NCBI RefSeq assembly: GCF_014648115.1
Contig: NZ_BMQM01000007.1
Location: forward strand, 88,894 to 152,893
DNA from: Deinococcus seoulensis
Lineage (GTDB): Bacteria; Deinococcota; Deinococci; Deinococcales; Deinococcaceae
Direction: 5' to 3'
Length of the DNA stretch: 64,000 nt
Positions within the stretch are counted from its first letter, which is position 1; each line of letters begins with the position of its first letter. Shown here in pieces: positions 28,408 to 41,171 of this stretch. The notes under the pieces are model-generated. The model searched no databases. It was not told the origin of the DNA and was given only the letters and a program-made list of their open reading frames with translations. A program made the position numbers and the translations under genes.

Positions 28408-28494
28408 TGGTTAAAAGGGGATGGGTGATGGAGGCGTTCCCGCTCTCCATCACCCATCCTCCATCACCTATCGACCTTCAACCATCGACCCTCA
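28404..28494. repeat. Opposed heptad arrays forming a terminator-like hairpin
   Basis: Left arm units TTGATGG, TTAAAAG, GGGATGG and GTGATGG (28404-28431). Right arm of seven units beginning TCCATCA, CCCATCC, TCCATCA, CCTATCG (28446-28494). The right arm runs into the gdhB stop codon and the left arm into the P450 stop. The arrays are arranged as opposite strands of the same unit. Confidence 0.7.
28419..28459. terminator. Bidirectional hairpin between P450 and gdhB
   Basis: GGATGGGTGATGGAG (28419-28433) pairs perfectly with CTCCATCACCCATCC (28445-28459), a 15-bp stem with an 11-nt loop. Both flanking genes converge here, so one hairpin could end both transcripts. It is built from the heptad arrays. 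Confidence 0.65.
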
Positions 28495-29844
28495 CGGGTA
28501 CAGGCCGCGCAGCGCGCGCGCTTCGAGCACGCGGGTGCAGGCGACGATGTACACGGCGGTGCGCAGGGTCACGCCGTGGCGTTCCTTCACGTCCCAGAGG
28601 CTCACGAAGGCCTCGCTCATGATCCGGTCGAGGCGTTTGTTGATCTCGTCCTCGGTCCAGAAGAACGAGCTGAAGTCCTGCACCCACTCGAAGTACGACA
28701 CGGTCACGCCGCCCGCGTTGGCCAGCACGTCCGGCACGACGGTCACGCCGCGTTCGGCGAGCAGGTCGTCGGCGGCGGGAATGGTGGGGCCGTTGGCGCC
28801 CTCGACGATCAGTTTTGCCCGGATGCGCCCGGCGTTCTCCAGCGTGATCTGTTTTTCCAGCGCGGCGGGAATCAGGACGTCGCAGTCCACGTCCCAGAAC
28901 TCGTCGCGTTTCAGTTCCTCGGTGCCGGGCAGGCCCAGGATCGAGCCGGTGCGGCGCAGGTGCTCCAGCGCGGCGGCCGGGTCGATCCCGGCGCTGCTGT
29001 GGATGGTGCCGCTCACGTCCTGAATGGCCACGATCCGCGCGCCGTGCTCATGGAAGATGCGGGACGCGGCCTCGCCGACGTTCCCGAAGCCCTGCACGGC
29101 CACCCGCGCGCCCTCCAGCGGCATGCCGAGTTTCTTCAGCGCCTCGGCCCCGGCGACGAACACGCCGCGCCCGGTGGCGTCCGCGCGGCCCAGGCTGCCG
29201 CCCAGCGACACGGGTTTGCCGGTCACGACGCCGGTCGCGGTGCGGCCCACGTTCATGGAGTACGTGTCCATCATCCACGCCATCGTCTGCGGGTTGGTGT
29301 TCACGTCCGGCGCGGGAATGTCCTTCTCCGGCCCGATGATCAGGCCGATCTCGGTGGTGTAGCGGCGCGTCAGGCGCTCGAGTTCCCCGGTGGAGTACTT
29401 GCGCGGGTCGATGCGGATACCGCCCTTGCCGCCCCCGTACGGGAGGTTCACGGCGGCGTTCTTGATGGTCATCCACGCCGAGAGTGCCATGACCTCGCTG
29501 AGCGTCACGTCCTGGTGGAAACGCACGCCGCCCTTGGCGGGGCCGCGCGAGGTGTTGTGCTGCACGCGGTAGCCCTCGAAGTGCGCGACGGTGCCGTCGT
29601 CGAGGTGAATGGGCACGTCCACGACCAGAATCCGTTTGGGCCGCTTAAGGGTCTCGACCCAGTACGCGAGTTTACCCAGGTACGGCGTGACACGCTCGAC
29701 CTGCTCGAGGTAGATCTCGTACGGCCCGAGGTTGTTCGGGTCGAGGTAACTGGGAATGTCGTGCGCGCCGTACTTCTTCTGGGGCTGGTGGCCGGAATTC
29801 TGCTGGCCGGGGTCCTGATGGCTGGGGTCCTGGGTGGCGGTCAT
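28492..29844 (-). CDS. gdhB: Glutamate dehydrogenase, catalytic-type subunit
   Basis: 450 aa; interconverts glutamate and 2-oxoglutarate plus ammonia. Substrate and catalytic residues are present: the Lys in GPAKGGVRF, the Lys in [12 protein letters not shown] and the Asp in [18 protein letters not shown]. The Rossmann motif is [13 protein letters not shown]. An AAGGAGG Shine-Dalgarno lies 7 nt before the ATG. It is second in a tandem pair with another GDH paralogue 53 bp upstream. In Thermus thermophilus a similar pair forms a leucine-controlled hetero-complex in which this type is catalytic. Confidence 0.93.
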   Translation of the reverse strand: MTATQDPSHQDPGQQNSGHQPQKKYGAHDIPSYLDPNNLGPYEIYLEQVERVTPYLGKLAYWVETLKRPKRILVVDVPIHLDDGTVAHFEGYRVQHNTSRGPAKGGVRFHQDVTLSEVMALSAWMTIKNAAVNLPYGGGKGGIRIDPRKYSTGELERLTRRYTTEIGLIIGPEKDIPAPDVNTNPQTMAWMMDTYSMNVGRTATGVVTGKPVSLGGSLGRADATGRGVFVAGAEALKKLGMPLEGARVAVQGFGNVGEAASRIFHEHGARIVAIQDVSGTIHSSAGIDPAAALEHLRRTGSILGLPGTEELKRDEFWDVDCDVLIPAALEKQITLENAGRIRAKLIVEGANGPTIPAADDLLAERGVTVVPDVLANAGGVTVSYFEWVQDFSSFFWTEDEINKRLDRIMSEAFVSLWDVKERHGVTLRTAVYIVACTRVLEARALRGLYP

Positions 29845-29897
29845 GGTGGGGCCTCCTTCGGAGGGGAGAAAGCAGGGGAGGGGCAGGTTGGCGCCGG

Positions 29898-31142
<1,245 letters not shown>

Positions 31143-31567
31143 GAGTGGTTCTCCTTGTCTTCCGGGGGTGGCCTGAAGTCGGGGCGAGGGGGTGGGTGGG
31201 GTGGGTTTTGGCCCCCGAAGCATACACGCCTGCGCGCAGTCGCATAGACAGGTGCGGGGCCACGGCTGGCCCGCTGACGGGGTGGGCTGAACAGGTGAGA
31301 CCCATCAAGTTGTATCCAGTATTCAATCCGGCGTCAACCCCGTTTCGCTGCGCTCCTCACGCGAAAAACATGAACCGGTTCCAGCGCAGCAATCTTGCGC
31401 GCAGCCCCCCGACGACCTCCCAAACGGCAGGTCGGGGCGGGCAGGGCTGGTCGCCCCGGCCCCCACCCTGCCCGCCCCACCCCGTCCCTGCCCGCTGGAC
31501 AACAGGCTTGGCGGCGACCCCCACACCGGAAGCCGCCGCCCATCCTGCCCTGCACCCCGCCACGCGG
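31143..31567. other. Intergenic region upstream of gdhA
   Basis: About 425 bp, GC- and C-tract-rich. On the minus strand an extended -10-like TGTATGCT (around 31219-31226) could serve gdhA, but no matching -35 is seen. No protein-like frame, hairpin with T-tract or repeat-family member was recognised in the rest. Confidence 0.4.
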
Positions 31568-32560
31568 TCAGGTCAGACGTTCAATCTCACGCCGCGCCAG
31601 CCCCTCCAGCGCCGCACGCGCCTCCGAGAGCGGCAACGCCCCCAGCGCGTCGATTGCCAGCTGCGCCCGGCGACGAATCTCCTCACGCGTCCGGTCCAGC
31701 GCCCCGAACTGCGCCGCCAGCAGCCGCACACGCTCCACATCACCCGGCTGCGCCGCCCGCCGCTCCACGATGTCACGCACCTCACTGCCATGCGGGCCGT
31801 CCAGCAGCGCCAGCACCGGCAGCGTCGCCTTCCCCTCACGCAGGTCACCGCCCACCGGCTTACCGATCACGGCCTCATCACCCGCGAGGTCCAGCAGATC
31901 GTCCTGCATCTGGAACGCCATGCCGTACTCCCGCCCGAACGTCGCCAGCGCCTCCCGCACGTGCGCCGGCGCGCCCAGCAACACCGCCGGGGCCGACGCC
32001 GCCAGCTCCGTCAGGGCCGCCGTCTTCCCGTGAATCACCTGCAGGTAATGCCGGACCTCGTACTCCTGGTACGCCGCCAGCTGAAACTGCAGCACCTCAC
32101 CCTCGCAGATCACGCTGGCCGTCTGCCCGAACATGCGCGTCAGGGCCGGACCGCCCGGCATGCCCGACAGCAGCACCAGCAACCGCGACAGCATGAAATC
32201 GCCACTCATGACGCTCACCACGTTCCCGAACCGCCGGAACGCCGCCTGCTGCCCCCGCCGCGTATCGGCGTCGTCGATCAGATCGTCATGCAGCAGCGAA
32301 GCCGAGTGCAGCAACTCCACGCCCACACCCAGGTCCAGCACGTCACCCCACCCGCCCGTCCCGCCCGCCAGCCCACTGCCCGGCTGCGCGCCCAGCGCCT
32401 GCGCGGCCAGCAGCACCAGCAGCGGCCGCACGCGCTTGCCCCCCGCCGCGACCAGATCGTCACCGATCAACTCGATGAACTCCACGTCCGAGCGCAGCAC
32501 CTCACGCAGACGCGCGTCGAACGTCGCATCCGGAACGCACAGGGCGGCCACACCAGTCAT
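31568..32560 (-). CDS. Polyprenyl synthetase (trans-isoprenyl diphosphate synthase)
   Basis: 330 aa. The first Asp-rich motif is LLHDDLIDDADTRRG (residues 92-97), the second MQDDLLDLAGDEAVIGKP, with upstream GGKRVRPLLVLLAAQ. Length and motifs fit octaprenyl- or solanesyl-type synthases supplying the menaquinone side chain; the chain length is not readable here. A consensus-like -10 TATACT (32567-32572) lies 6 nt before the ATG. Monocistronic. Confidence 0.9.
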   Translation of the reverse strand: MTGVAALCVPDATFDARLREVLRSDVEFIELIGDDLVAAGGKRVRPLLVLLAAQALGAQPGSGLAGGTGGWGDVLDLGVGVELLHSASLLHDDLIDDADTRRGQQAAFRRFGNVVSVMSGDFMLSRLLVLLSGMPGGPALTRMFGQTASVICEGEVLQFQLAAYQEYEVRHYLQVIHGKTAALTELAASAPAVLLGAPAHVREALATFGREYGMAFQMQDDLLDLAGDEAVIGKPVGGDLREGKATLPVLALLDGPHGSEVRDIVERRAAQPGDVERVRLLAAQFGALDRTREEIRRRAQLAIDALGALPLSEARAALEGLARREIERLT

Positions 32561-32680
32561 GGACGCAGTATAGGAAACGCAGGCGGGGCAAAACGTACCG
32601 CTGCCCGCCAAGATCCCCCCACCACCCCCAACGTCCGGGCCGGAGCAGTGGCCCGGCCCCAGCACAGCCCCAGCACAGCC

Positions 32681-33040
32681 TCAGTGACTCCCGTGCCCGC
32701 CCCCCAGGTTCAGCAGCGCCACCCCACCCACGATCAACGCGATCCCGGCCAGCGCCGTCCAGCTGAACGCATCCCGGAAGTACACCCATCCGATCACCGC
32801 CACCAGCGCCGTCCCCACCCCGCTCCACACGGCGTACGTGTACCCGATCGGCAGCGACCTGAGCGCCTGCCCCATCAGCCAGAACGCCACGCCGTACCCC
32901 GCCACCGTCAACACCGACGGCCACGGCCGCGTGAACCCCTCACTGGCCCGCAACGCACTCGTCGCGACAACCTCCGACACGATGGCCAGACCCAGCAGTA
33001 ACAGCGGCGACACGGACAGAGCGGAGGCAGGTAGCGGCAT
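32681..33040 (-). CDS. Small multidrug resistance (SMR) transporter
   Basis: 119 aa, four helices. The conserved membrane Glu is in AIVSEVVATSALRASEGFTRPWPS, and the second hallmark is LRSLPIGYTYAVWSGVGTALVAVIGW. The ATSALRASEGF pattern is that of EmrE/QacC-type drug/H+ antiporters, unlike the Gdx-type member at 40.5 kb. The ATG is chosen at the first Met giving the usual SMR length; CATGCT 8 nt upstream may be its -10. Confidence 0.88.
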   Translation of the reverse strand: MPLPASALSVSPLLLLGLAIVSEVVATSALRASEGFTRPWPSVLTVAGYGVAFWLMGQALRSLPIGYTYAVWSGVGTALVAVIGWVYFRDAFSWTALAGIALIVGGVALLNLGGGHGSH

Positions 33041-33140
33041 ACCCCCGCAGCATGCCCCGCACGCGAACATGAAGCAAACCCCCCGCCTCTGCCCGCTTGT
33101 CCCTCGCCAGTCACATGGTCCTCATGCTAAAACGCTAGGT

Positions 33141-33725
<585 letters not shown>

Positions 33726-33751
33726 ACCAGTAGCGCAATCCCAGAAGCGCA

Positions 33752-33790
33752 AGCCGGGCGGCCCAGTCATTTCGACTGGGCCGCCCGGCT
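33752..33790. terminator. Perfect 17-bp hairpin between convergent genes
   Basis: AGCCGGGCGGCCCAGTC (33752-33768) pairs with its exact complement (33774-33790) around a 5-nt ATTTC loop. It lies between the membrane protein gene and the convergent lactonase gene and can act in both directions. Confidence 0.75.
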
Positions 33791-33807
33791 GTCGGTGGGT
33801 GCGGGGC

Positions 33808-34779
33808 TCAGCCGAACAGCCGCGCGGGGTTCCCGACCGTCATCTGCTGCACCTGCTCGGCGCCCACCCCCCGGCGCTCCAGTTCCGGCAGGATGTCATC
33901 GGTCAGGTGCAGCGGGTGCCAGTCCTTCACGGCGCCCAGGATGGCGTCCGGCATGGGAATCGGGCGGCCCAGCCACTGCCAGATGGAATCGTGGGACAGC
34001 AGGATCCGGTCCGCGAAGCCCTCGCCCAGCAGCGTGGTCAGCACGTCCAGACGCTGCGCGTCGGTGGGGGTGCCCACCAGTCCCTGCAACCCGATACGGT
34101 CGAAGGCGACGCTCACGCCGTGCGACAGCGTTTCGCGGTGGTACGCGGGGTCCGTGTTGCCGTCCATGTGCCCGATCATGATCCGGGCCGGGTCCGCGCC
34201 GTGCGACAGCAGGAGCCGCGCCTGCTGCGGCCCCTGCCGTCCCTCCTGCGTGTGCGTGATGATCGGCACGCCCGTGTCCCGCTGCACGCGCGCGGCCGCC
34301 CGGAAGAACATCTGCTCGTACGGCGTGATCGCGTCGCGGCTGCTGGCCAGTTTGATCACCCCGGCCCGCACGCCGCTCGCGCCGATGCCTGCCGTGACCT
34401 CGTGGCGCATCAGTTCCTCGATCTCGGCCTCGCCGCCACCCAGGGACGCCCGGAACTTGAAGTACGTCGCGGCGCCCTCGCCCTCGTAGTAGTAGCCGCT
34501 GCTGCACAGGATGCGCAGGCCGCTGCGTTCGCTCAGGTCCCGCAGGAACGCCGGGTCGCGCCCGCACTCGTTCGGGGTGGCGTCCACCAGCGTCCGTATG
34601 CCACGCGCCAGCAGGTTGCGGGCCACGTCCTCGCAGGCATTCAGGGCTGCCTCCCGGTCGAAGGGGCCGAGCGTCAGGTCGCCCTGATAGCCGGGGTACC
34701 CGAACAGGACGTGCTCGTGCGGCAGGGTGAATCCCAGTTCGCTGGCAGGAACGGGGCCGGTAACGGTCTGTGCACTCAT
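33808..34779 (-). CDS. Phosphotriesterase-like lactonase (PLL)
   Basis: 323 aa amidohydrolase barrel. Metal ligands: H21 and H23 (LPHEHVLFG), the carboxylated Lys in AGVIKLASS, His in PIITHTQEG, His in IMIGHMDGN and Asp in ILLSHDSIW. This matches the phosphotriesterase-like lactonases, of which a Deinococcus radiodurans member has lactonase plus weak organophosphatase activity. AGGAGG lies 5-6 nt before the ATG. It stands alone, followed by the strong hairpin. Confidence 0.93.
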   Translation of the reverse strand: MSAQTVTGPVPASELGFTLPHEHVLFGYPGYQGDLTLGPFDREAALNACEDVARNLLARGIRTLVDATPNECGRDPAFLRDLSERSGLRILCSSGYYYEGEGAATYFKFRASLGGGEAEIEELMRHEVTAGIGASGVRAGVIKLASSRDAITPYEQMFFRAAARVQRDTGVPIITHTQEGRQGPQQARLLLSHGADPARIMIGHMDGNTDPAYHRETLSHGVSVAFDRIGLQGLVGTPTDAQRLDVLTTLLGEGFADRILLSHDSIWQWLGRPIPMPDAILGAVKDWHPLHLTDDILPELERRGVGAEQVQQMTVGNPARLFG

Positions 34780-34870
34780 GCGGACCTCCTGCGGGCCGTG
34801 AAGCCCGGCTGATGTGTTGTGTCAGGAGGTCATGCTTTCAGCCGGGCGGGGCCACGTCAAGCGGCGATCC

Positions 34871-35571
34871 TCAACCGCCGGGCCAGACGAGCGCCGGGTC
34901 GGTCGTGTCCGGCCACTGTGCGTTCAGGTGCAGGCTCATGTTGCTCAGGCCTTCGAGGCGGGCCACGGGTACCACGCCCACGCCGCTGCCGCACACCCAC
35001 GCGCGGGTCACGCGGGCCAGTTCGGCTGCGTGGACAGGCCGGGTGGCGTGCGGTGTGCCGCGCAGGAAGGCGGCGCGGGTCACGGAGGGCAGGCCGCCCG
35101 CCGGGACGACCAGTTCGCCGTCCAGTTCCAGCAGCGGCGAGGTGCGGCTGCCGTCCACGACCTGCCCGTGTGCGTCCAGCAGCCACCCCTCGAAGGCGGG
35201 CGCGGCCTCCCGCGCGGCGAGGCGGTACGGGAGGTAATTGCCGGTCTTGTGCGCGCCGAGCTGCGGGTGGACCTGCATGCCGGTCAGGTGGACGGTCACG
35301 CCGCTTTCCGGGCGCGGGCCGGGCGTCAGGGGGCGGTGCGCGGCGAAGGTGCCGCCGTCCGTGACGGTCACGCGCAGCAGGCCCCAGGCGTGCGGGTCCA
35401 GGGGGGGCAGGTCGGGGTCCGGGTCGGGTAGGCCCAGGAACGCGCAGGTGTCCCGCAGCCGTGCGAGGTGCTCGGGCCACAGCAGTGGCGCGCCCAGCCG
35501 CGTGCGGACGGTCGTGAAGGCGGTCGCGCCGTGCAGCCACGCGGGGTCGTTCACGGCGTCTGGCAGCGGGT

Positions 35572-35575
<4 letters not shown>
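34871..35575 (-). CDS. pabC: Aminotransferase class IV, 4-amino-4-deoxychorismate lyase-like
   Basis: 234 aa PLP fold type IV. LHGATAFTTVRTRLGAPLLWPEHLARL is the N-terminal hallmark. The PLP Lys is in AHKTGNYLPYRLA, and DGSRTSPLLELDGELVVPAGGLPSVTR is the cofactor-phosphate region. Its ATG overlaps the stop of the synthase fusion upstream (ATGA), so it should act next in the pathway: ADC to p-aminobenzoate for folate. Confidence 0.88.
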
Positions 35576-37508
<1,933 letters not shown>

Positions 37509-37512
<4 letters not shown>

Positions 37513-38681
37513 GGGCCGGATTCTAACGGGCGCGCTGCCCCGGACGGTCCTGGCCCCGCGTGCACCTGCACCTTCGCGGCCAGCGTGCGGTAGAAGTCCG
37601 TGTCGGTCAGGTACGCCACGTGATCGGACCGCACCAGCCCCGGCAGCGGGAAGGCCGTGTCGTGCGCGCCCGGCACGACCCCCTGCGCCCGGAAACTCAG
37701 CAGGTCCGAGTACGCCCACACGTTCCAGAAGTACCCCAGCCGCCCGGAGGTCAGGGCGTCCGGCGGGCCGCCCAGCGTGACACCCAGCTCATGGAACAAC
37801 CCCACCTGACTGCCCGCCGCGCACCAGAAGTCCACCCGCAGGTCCCGCCCCTCCGGATCGGCCGGCAGGAACGCACTCAGGGCGTCATGCATCAGTTGCC
37901 CGCCCATCGAGTGCGTCAGGACCACCAGCGGCTCGTGCGGGTGCGTGCGGGCCTCGTGCGCCGCCCGCAGCGCCCCCAGCACCCGCTGCGGAATCGGTCC
38001 CGGCGTGTCCGGCGTGCCGCGCGTGTTCAGGTACGCCAGCACGTCCCCCACGAACAGCGGCACGAACGCCTCCAGCGGGCGGCGCAGTTCCAGCATGGCC
38101 CGCTGCACGTTCCGCCGCTGCGACAGTTGCAACCCCGCCGGAAGGTGCGGGGCCGGGGGCAGGTCCAGCCGCCGGAACGCCCGGCGACGCCGAACCTGAC
38201 CAGATCGGGGCGCTGCGCTGCGGCCCAGGCGTCCCTCGACTGCCGCCTCCAGCACGCCCCACTGCTCGGCGGGCGGCAGGTCCGCCACCATGGCCTGCAA
38301 TGAACGGTCGCGGGCAGCCTCCCACGCCGCCGCGATCATGTCCGGCCAGTCGGCCAGAGCGTGCGCGGCCCGCAGGCGGGCTTCCAGCGCCTCGCCCAGA
38401 TCCTCGTCGCTCAGGCTGGCGGGTGCGGGGTCCGGCGCGGCCTCTGCGCGGGCGGCGCGGAACAACCCGCCCCGCGAGTACTGCGCGCCCAGGTCCCCCC
38501 AGTACACGCGGTCCACCCGCACCCGCTCCGGCGCGCCGGGGTTCAGGACCGGCGCGAGGTGACGGCGCAGCGCCGCCTGCACGGCAGGCCACTCGATGCC
38601 CTGCGTGGCGCGGCGCACGTCCTCCCAGCCGCTCTGGCCCTGCTCGCGCACTGCGACCCCATGAATGAACACGACCGGCAT
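37509..38681 (-). CDS. Alpha/beta-hydrolase-like protein
   Basis: 390 aa. It starts MPVVFIHGVAVRE (an oxyanion-type HG strand) and has a nucleophile elbow LTHSMGGQLMHDAL (Ser near residue 255). A late YFWNVWAYSDLLSF and SDHVAYLTDTDFY may supply the acid and His. The middle third is Arg/Ala-rich without a recognised domain. It resembles uncharacterised lipase- or esterase-like proteins. It precedes the synthase fusion with a 4-nt overlap; its link to folate synthesis is unclear. The -10 box TAGCAT (38688-38693) lies 6 nt before the ATG. Confidence 0.75.
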
Positions 38682-38771
38682 GCGCCCATGCTACCCGTGT
38701 CCGTCAGGGTCGGGCTGGCAAGCCCCTGACCCAGATGAGAATCATTCCTGTTAACTCCTGAATTCCTTACA

Positions 38772-38794
38772 CTACGCCCGGAATTAGGGCGTAG
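38772..38794. promoter_or_regulatory. Operator-like inverted repeat over the Rrf2 promoter
   Basis: CTACGCCC (38772-38779) and GGGCGTAG (38787-38794) form a perfect 8-bp inverted repeat with a 7-nt spacer. The right arm overlaps the -10 TAGAAT (38792-38797) of the downstream Rrf2 gene, so a dimer bound here would block RNA polymerase. Autoregulation is inferred. Confidence 0.6.
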
Positions 38795-38804
38795 AATGGA
38801 TGGC

Positions 38805-39263
<459 letters not shown>

Positions 39264-39335
39264 CCGCACACACCGGGAAGAGGGGGGAGAGGGACCGTGA
39301 AGGGTTCTCTTCCCCCATCGCCTATGCTGGGGGCC

Positions 39336-40421
39336 GTGTACCGTTCGCTGATCAAGCCGCTGCTGTTCCGCCTGGACGCCGAGGACGCCCACCACCTGAC
39401 CGTCGCCGGACTGCACCTCGCGTCGCGCGTGCCCGCGTGGCCCGCCCTGGCCCGCCGCGTGACCGCGCCCAGTGCGCCCACGCTGACGCAGACGCTGTGG
39501 GGCCGCACCTTCAGCAGCCCGGTCGGACTGGCTGCCGGACTCGACAAGAACGGCGTGGCCGTCCCCGCCTTCAGCGCCCTGGGCTTCGGCTTCCTGGAAG
39601 TCGGGACGGTCACGCCGCTCCCGCAGGCCGGAAACGACCGCCCCCGCCTGTTCCGCCTGCCGCCCGATCAGGCGCTCATCAACCGCATGGGCTTCAACAA
39701 CGCTGGCGCGGCCGCCCTGCACGCCCACCTGAGCGCCCTGCCGCACCGCACCGCGCCCGTGTGGGTGAACATCGGCCGGAACAAGGTCACCCCCAACGAG
39801 GCCGCCACCGACGACTACCTGAAATGCGTCACCGCCTTACAGGACGTGGCCGACGCCTTCGTCGTGAACGTCAGCAGCCCCAACACGCCGGGCCTGCGCG
39901 CCCTCCAGGCCGCCGACGAACTGGCCGCGCTGGTCCGCGCCGTCGTGGACGGCGTGGAAGCCGGGCGCGTCCGGACCCTGAGCACCCCGCCGGTCCTGGT
40001 GAAACTCGCGCCAGACCTGCACCCCGCCGACTTCGAGGCCAGCGTGGACGCCGTCGTGAACGCCGGAGCGTCCGGCCTGATCATCAGCAACACCACCCTG
40101 GACCGCGCGGGCCTGACCCACCCGCACCAGACGCAGACCGGCGGCCTCAGCGGACGCCCCCTGACCACCCGCAGCACCGAGCTGATCCGCGCCGCGTACC
40201 GCCAGACCGCCGGGCGCACCCCCATCGTCGGCGTGGGCGGCATCTTCACCGCGCAGGACGCCTACGACAAGATCCGCGCCGGAGCCTCCCTGACCGAGGT
40301 GTACTCCGCCCTGATCTACGAAGGCCCCGGCCTCGTGCGCCGCATCCACACCGGGCTGACCGCCCTGCTGGAACGCGACGGCCTGCGCAGCGTCAGCGAA
40401 GCGGTCGGCGTGGACGCCTGA
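39336..40421 (+). CDS. pyrD: Dihydroorotate dehydrogenase (quinone), class 2
   Basis: 361 aa from a GTG start. An N-terminal amphipathic helix (YRSLIKPLLFRLDAEDAHH) for membrane and quinone contact precedes the FMN barrel. PVGLAAGLDKNG, INRMGFNNAG, VNVSSPNTPGLR (catalytic Ser), LVKLAPDL, IISNTT and GVGGIFTAQDAYDKIRAGAS are all present. It oxidises dihydroorotate to orotate in pyrimidine synthesis. TATGCT (39323-39328) lies 7 nt before the GTG. The TGA stop is the target duplication of a repeat element. Confidence 0.96.
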   Translation: MYRSLIKPLLFRLDAEDAHHLTVAGLHLASRVPAWPALARRVTAPSAPTLTQTLWGRTFSSPVGLAAGLDKNGVAVPAFSALGFGFLEVGTVTPLPQAGNDRPRLFRLPPDQALINRMGFNNAGAAALHAHLSALPHRTAPVWVNIGRNKVTPNEAATDDYLKCVTALQDVADAFVVNVSSPNTPGLRALQAADELAALVRAVVDGVEAGRVRTLSTPPVLVKLAPDLHPADFEASVDAVVNAGASGLIISNTTLDRAGLTHPHQTQTGGLSGRPLTTRSTELIRAAYRQTAGRTPIVGVGGIFTAQDAYDKIRAGASLTEVYSALIYEGPGLVRRIHTGLTALLERDGLRSVSEAVGVDA

Positions 40422-40494
40422 TACGGACTCCGATTGAATGGCTTGCAAAGCCGTTCAATCCGAGCGGAGCGAGTGGGAACAGACGGAACCCGTA
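40422..40494 (+). mobile_element. Inverted-repeat element, copy e, 73-bp deleted form
   Basis: The left end TACGGACTCCGATT and the TTGAATGG / CCGTTCAATCCGAGCGGA hairpin are kept; the middle is deleted; the right end reads GACGGAACCCGTA. It is flanked by TGA at 40419-40421 (the pyrD stop) and TGA at 40495-40497. Confidence 0.82.
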
Positions 40495-40511
40495 TGACGC
40501 TGTCGATCCCG

Positions 40512-40826
40512 TCAGCTCGTGACTTTCAGGCCGATGATCGCCACGACCATCAGCGCCATGAACGCCAGCCGTGCCGGACTGGCCGACTCGCCCAGCAGCA
40601 CGATGCCCAGAATCCCGGCCCCGACCGCGCCGATCCCCACCCACACGCCGTACGCCGTCCCGATCGGCAGCGTCTTGGTCGCCAGTCCCAGCAGCGCCAT
40701 GCTGGCGATCATGCTCGCCACCGTCAGAACCGTGGGGAGCGGGCGGGTAAAGCCCTCCGTGTACTTCAGACCGATGGCCCAGCCGACTTCCAGCAGACCG
40801 GCGATAAACAGCAGCGTCCATGCCAT
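40512..40826 (-). CDS. gdx: Guanidinium exporter, SMR family (Gdx/SugE type)
   Basis: 104 aa, four helices. The Glu helix reads [22 protein letters not shown]; the WxxGLKYT variant marks the SugE/Gdx branch, which exports guanidinium in exchange for protons. The loop [25 protein letters not shown] is also typical. A TGGAGGTG Shine-Dalgarno lies 4 nt before the ATG inside a small hairpin, with a guanidine-III riboswitch just upstream, which strongly supports the substrate. Confidence 0.93.
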   Translation of the reverse strand: MAWTLLFIAGLLEVGWAIGLKYTEGFTRPLPTVLTVASMIASMALLGLATKTLPIGTAYGVWVGIGAVGAGILGIVLLGESASPARLAFMALMVVAIIGLKVTS

Positions 40827-40828
40827 GT

Positions 40829-40845
40829 GACACCTCCAGAGTGTC
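40829..40845 (-). promoter_or_regulatory. Hairpin holding the gdx Shine-Dalgarno
   Basis: On the minus strand GACAC pairs with GTGTC around TCTGGAG, so the ribosome binding site lies in the loop and 3' arm, 2 nt before the ATG. It directly follows the riboswitch. Switching between this and the aptamer fold is inferred. Confidence 0.6.
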
Positions 40846-40888
40846 GCGCCGTCTTGTCTTGACCGGGTACGGCGGTGCTCTCGTCCGG
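40846..40888 (-). ncRNA. Guanidine-III (ykkC-III) riboswitch
   Basis: The minus strand reads CCGGACGAG, a short spacer, CGCCGTACCCGGTC and then AAGACAAGACGGCGC. This is the compact pseudoknot aptamer as I recall it from the Thermobifida fusca example: CCGG pairs with CCGG across the pseudoknot, CGCCGT pairs with ACGGCG, and the CGAG and AAGACAAG binding segments are conserved. It lies 20 nt before the gdx ATG. Guanidine binding should raise translation of the exporter. A -35 TTTACA and -10 TACTCT lie upstream around 40920-40950. Confidence 0.9.
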
Positions 40889-40972
40889 AGTGCAGCCCCT
40901 CTGGGGGCGACTGAACCCAGAGTAAGCCACCCGTGTAAGCAGACAGGTCCAGAAGTGTAAATGTGTCCCTAC

Positions 40973-41004
40973 ACAAATAAAAAACCCTCTCCGTGGGGAG
41001 AGGG
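40973..41004 (-). terminator. Rho-independent terminator of the liv/hydrolase operon
   Basis: On the minus strand ACCCTCTCC, a 4-nt loop and GGAGAGGGT are followed directly by TTTTTTATTT. This is the clearest intrinsic terminator in the window. It lies 170 bp beyond the serine hydrolase stop and before the gdx promoter. Confidence 0.85.
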
Positions 41005-41037
41005 TCCTGCGCCGCAGGGGGTGAGGGGTGTGTGCCG

Positions 41038-41167
41038 GACGGATGCCGTCTGTTCCGCGGGCAACCCGCATACGGCAGCGGGTCACCCGCTTCACGCCCG
41101 GCACCCGTGCTGCTCCTACTCGCATCCGCTCGGGTCGCGTGGCAGAGAGCGCCACGCCACCGGAGTT
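41038..41167 (-). mobile_element. Degraded relic of the inverted-repeat element, copy h
   Basis: Aligned with copy c: ACGGATGCCGTCTGTT for the left end, GGCAACCCG...CGGGTCACCCG in the middle, CTCCTACTCGCATCCGCTCGG nearly identical, and CCACCGGAGTTC at the right end. Terminal repeats and target duplication are eroded. Confidence 0.6.
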
Positions 41168-41171
41168 CTTC

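Noticed and set aside
31305..31345. Another copy of the inverted-repeat element near TATTCAATCCGGCG
   Set aside because: Only about 10 bp match; no terminal repeats or internal blocks.
40846..40960. Guanidine-I or guanidine-II riboswitch
   Set aside because: The conserved blocks of classes I and II are missing, while the class III core is nearly complete.
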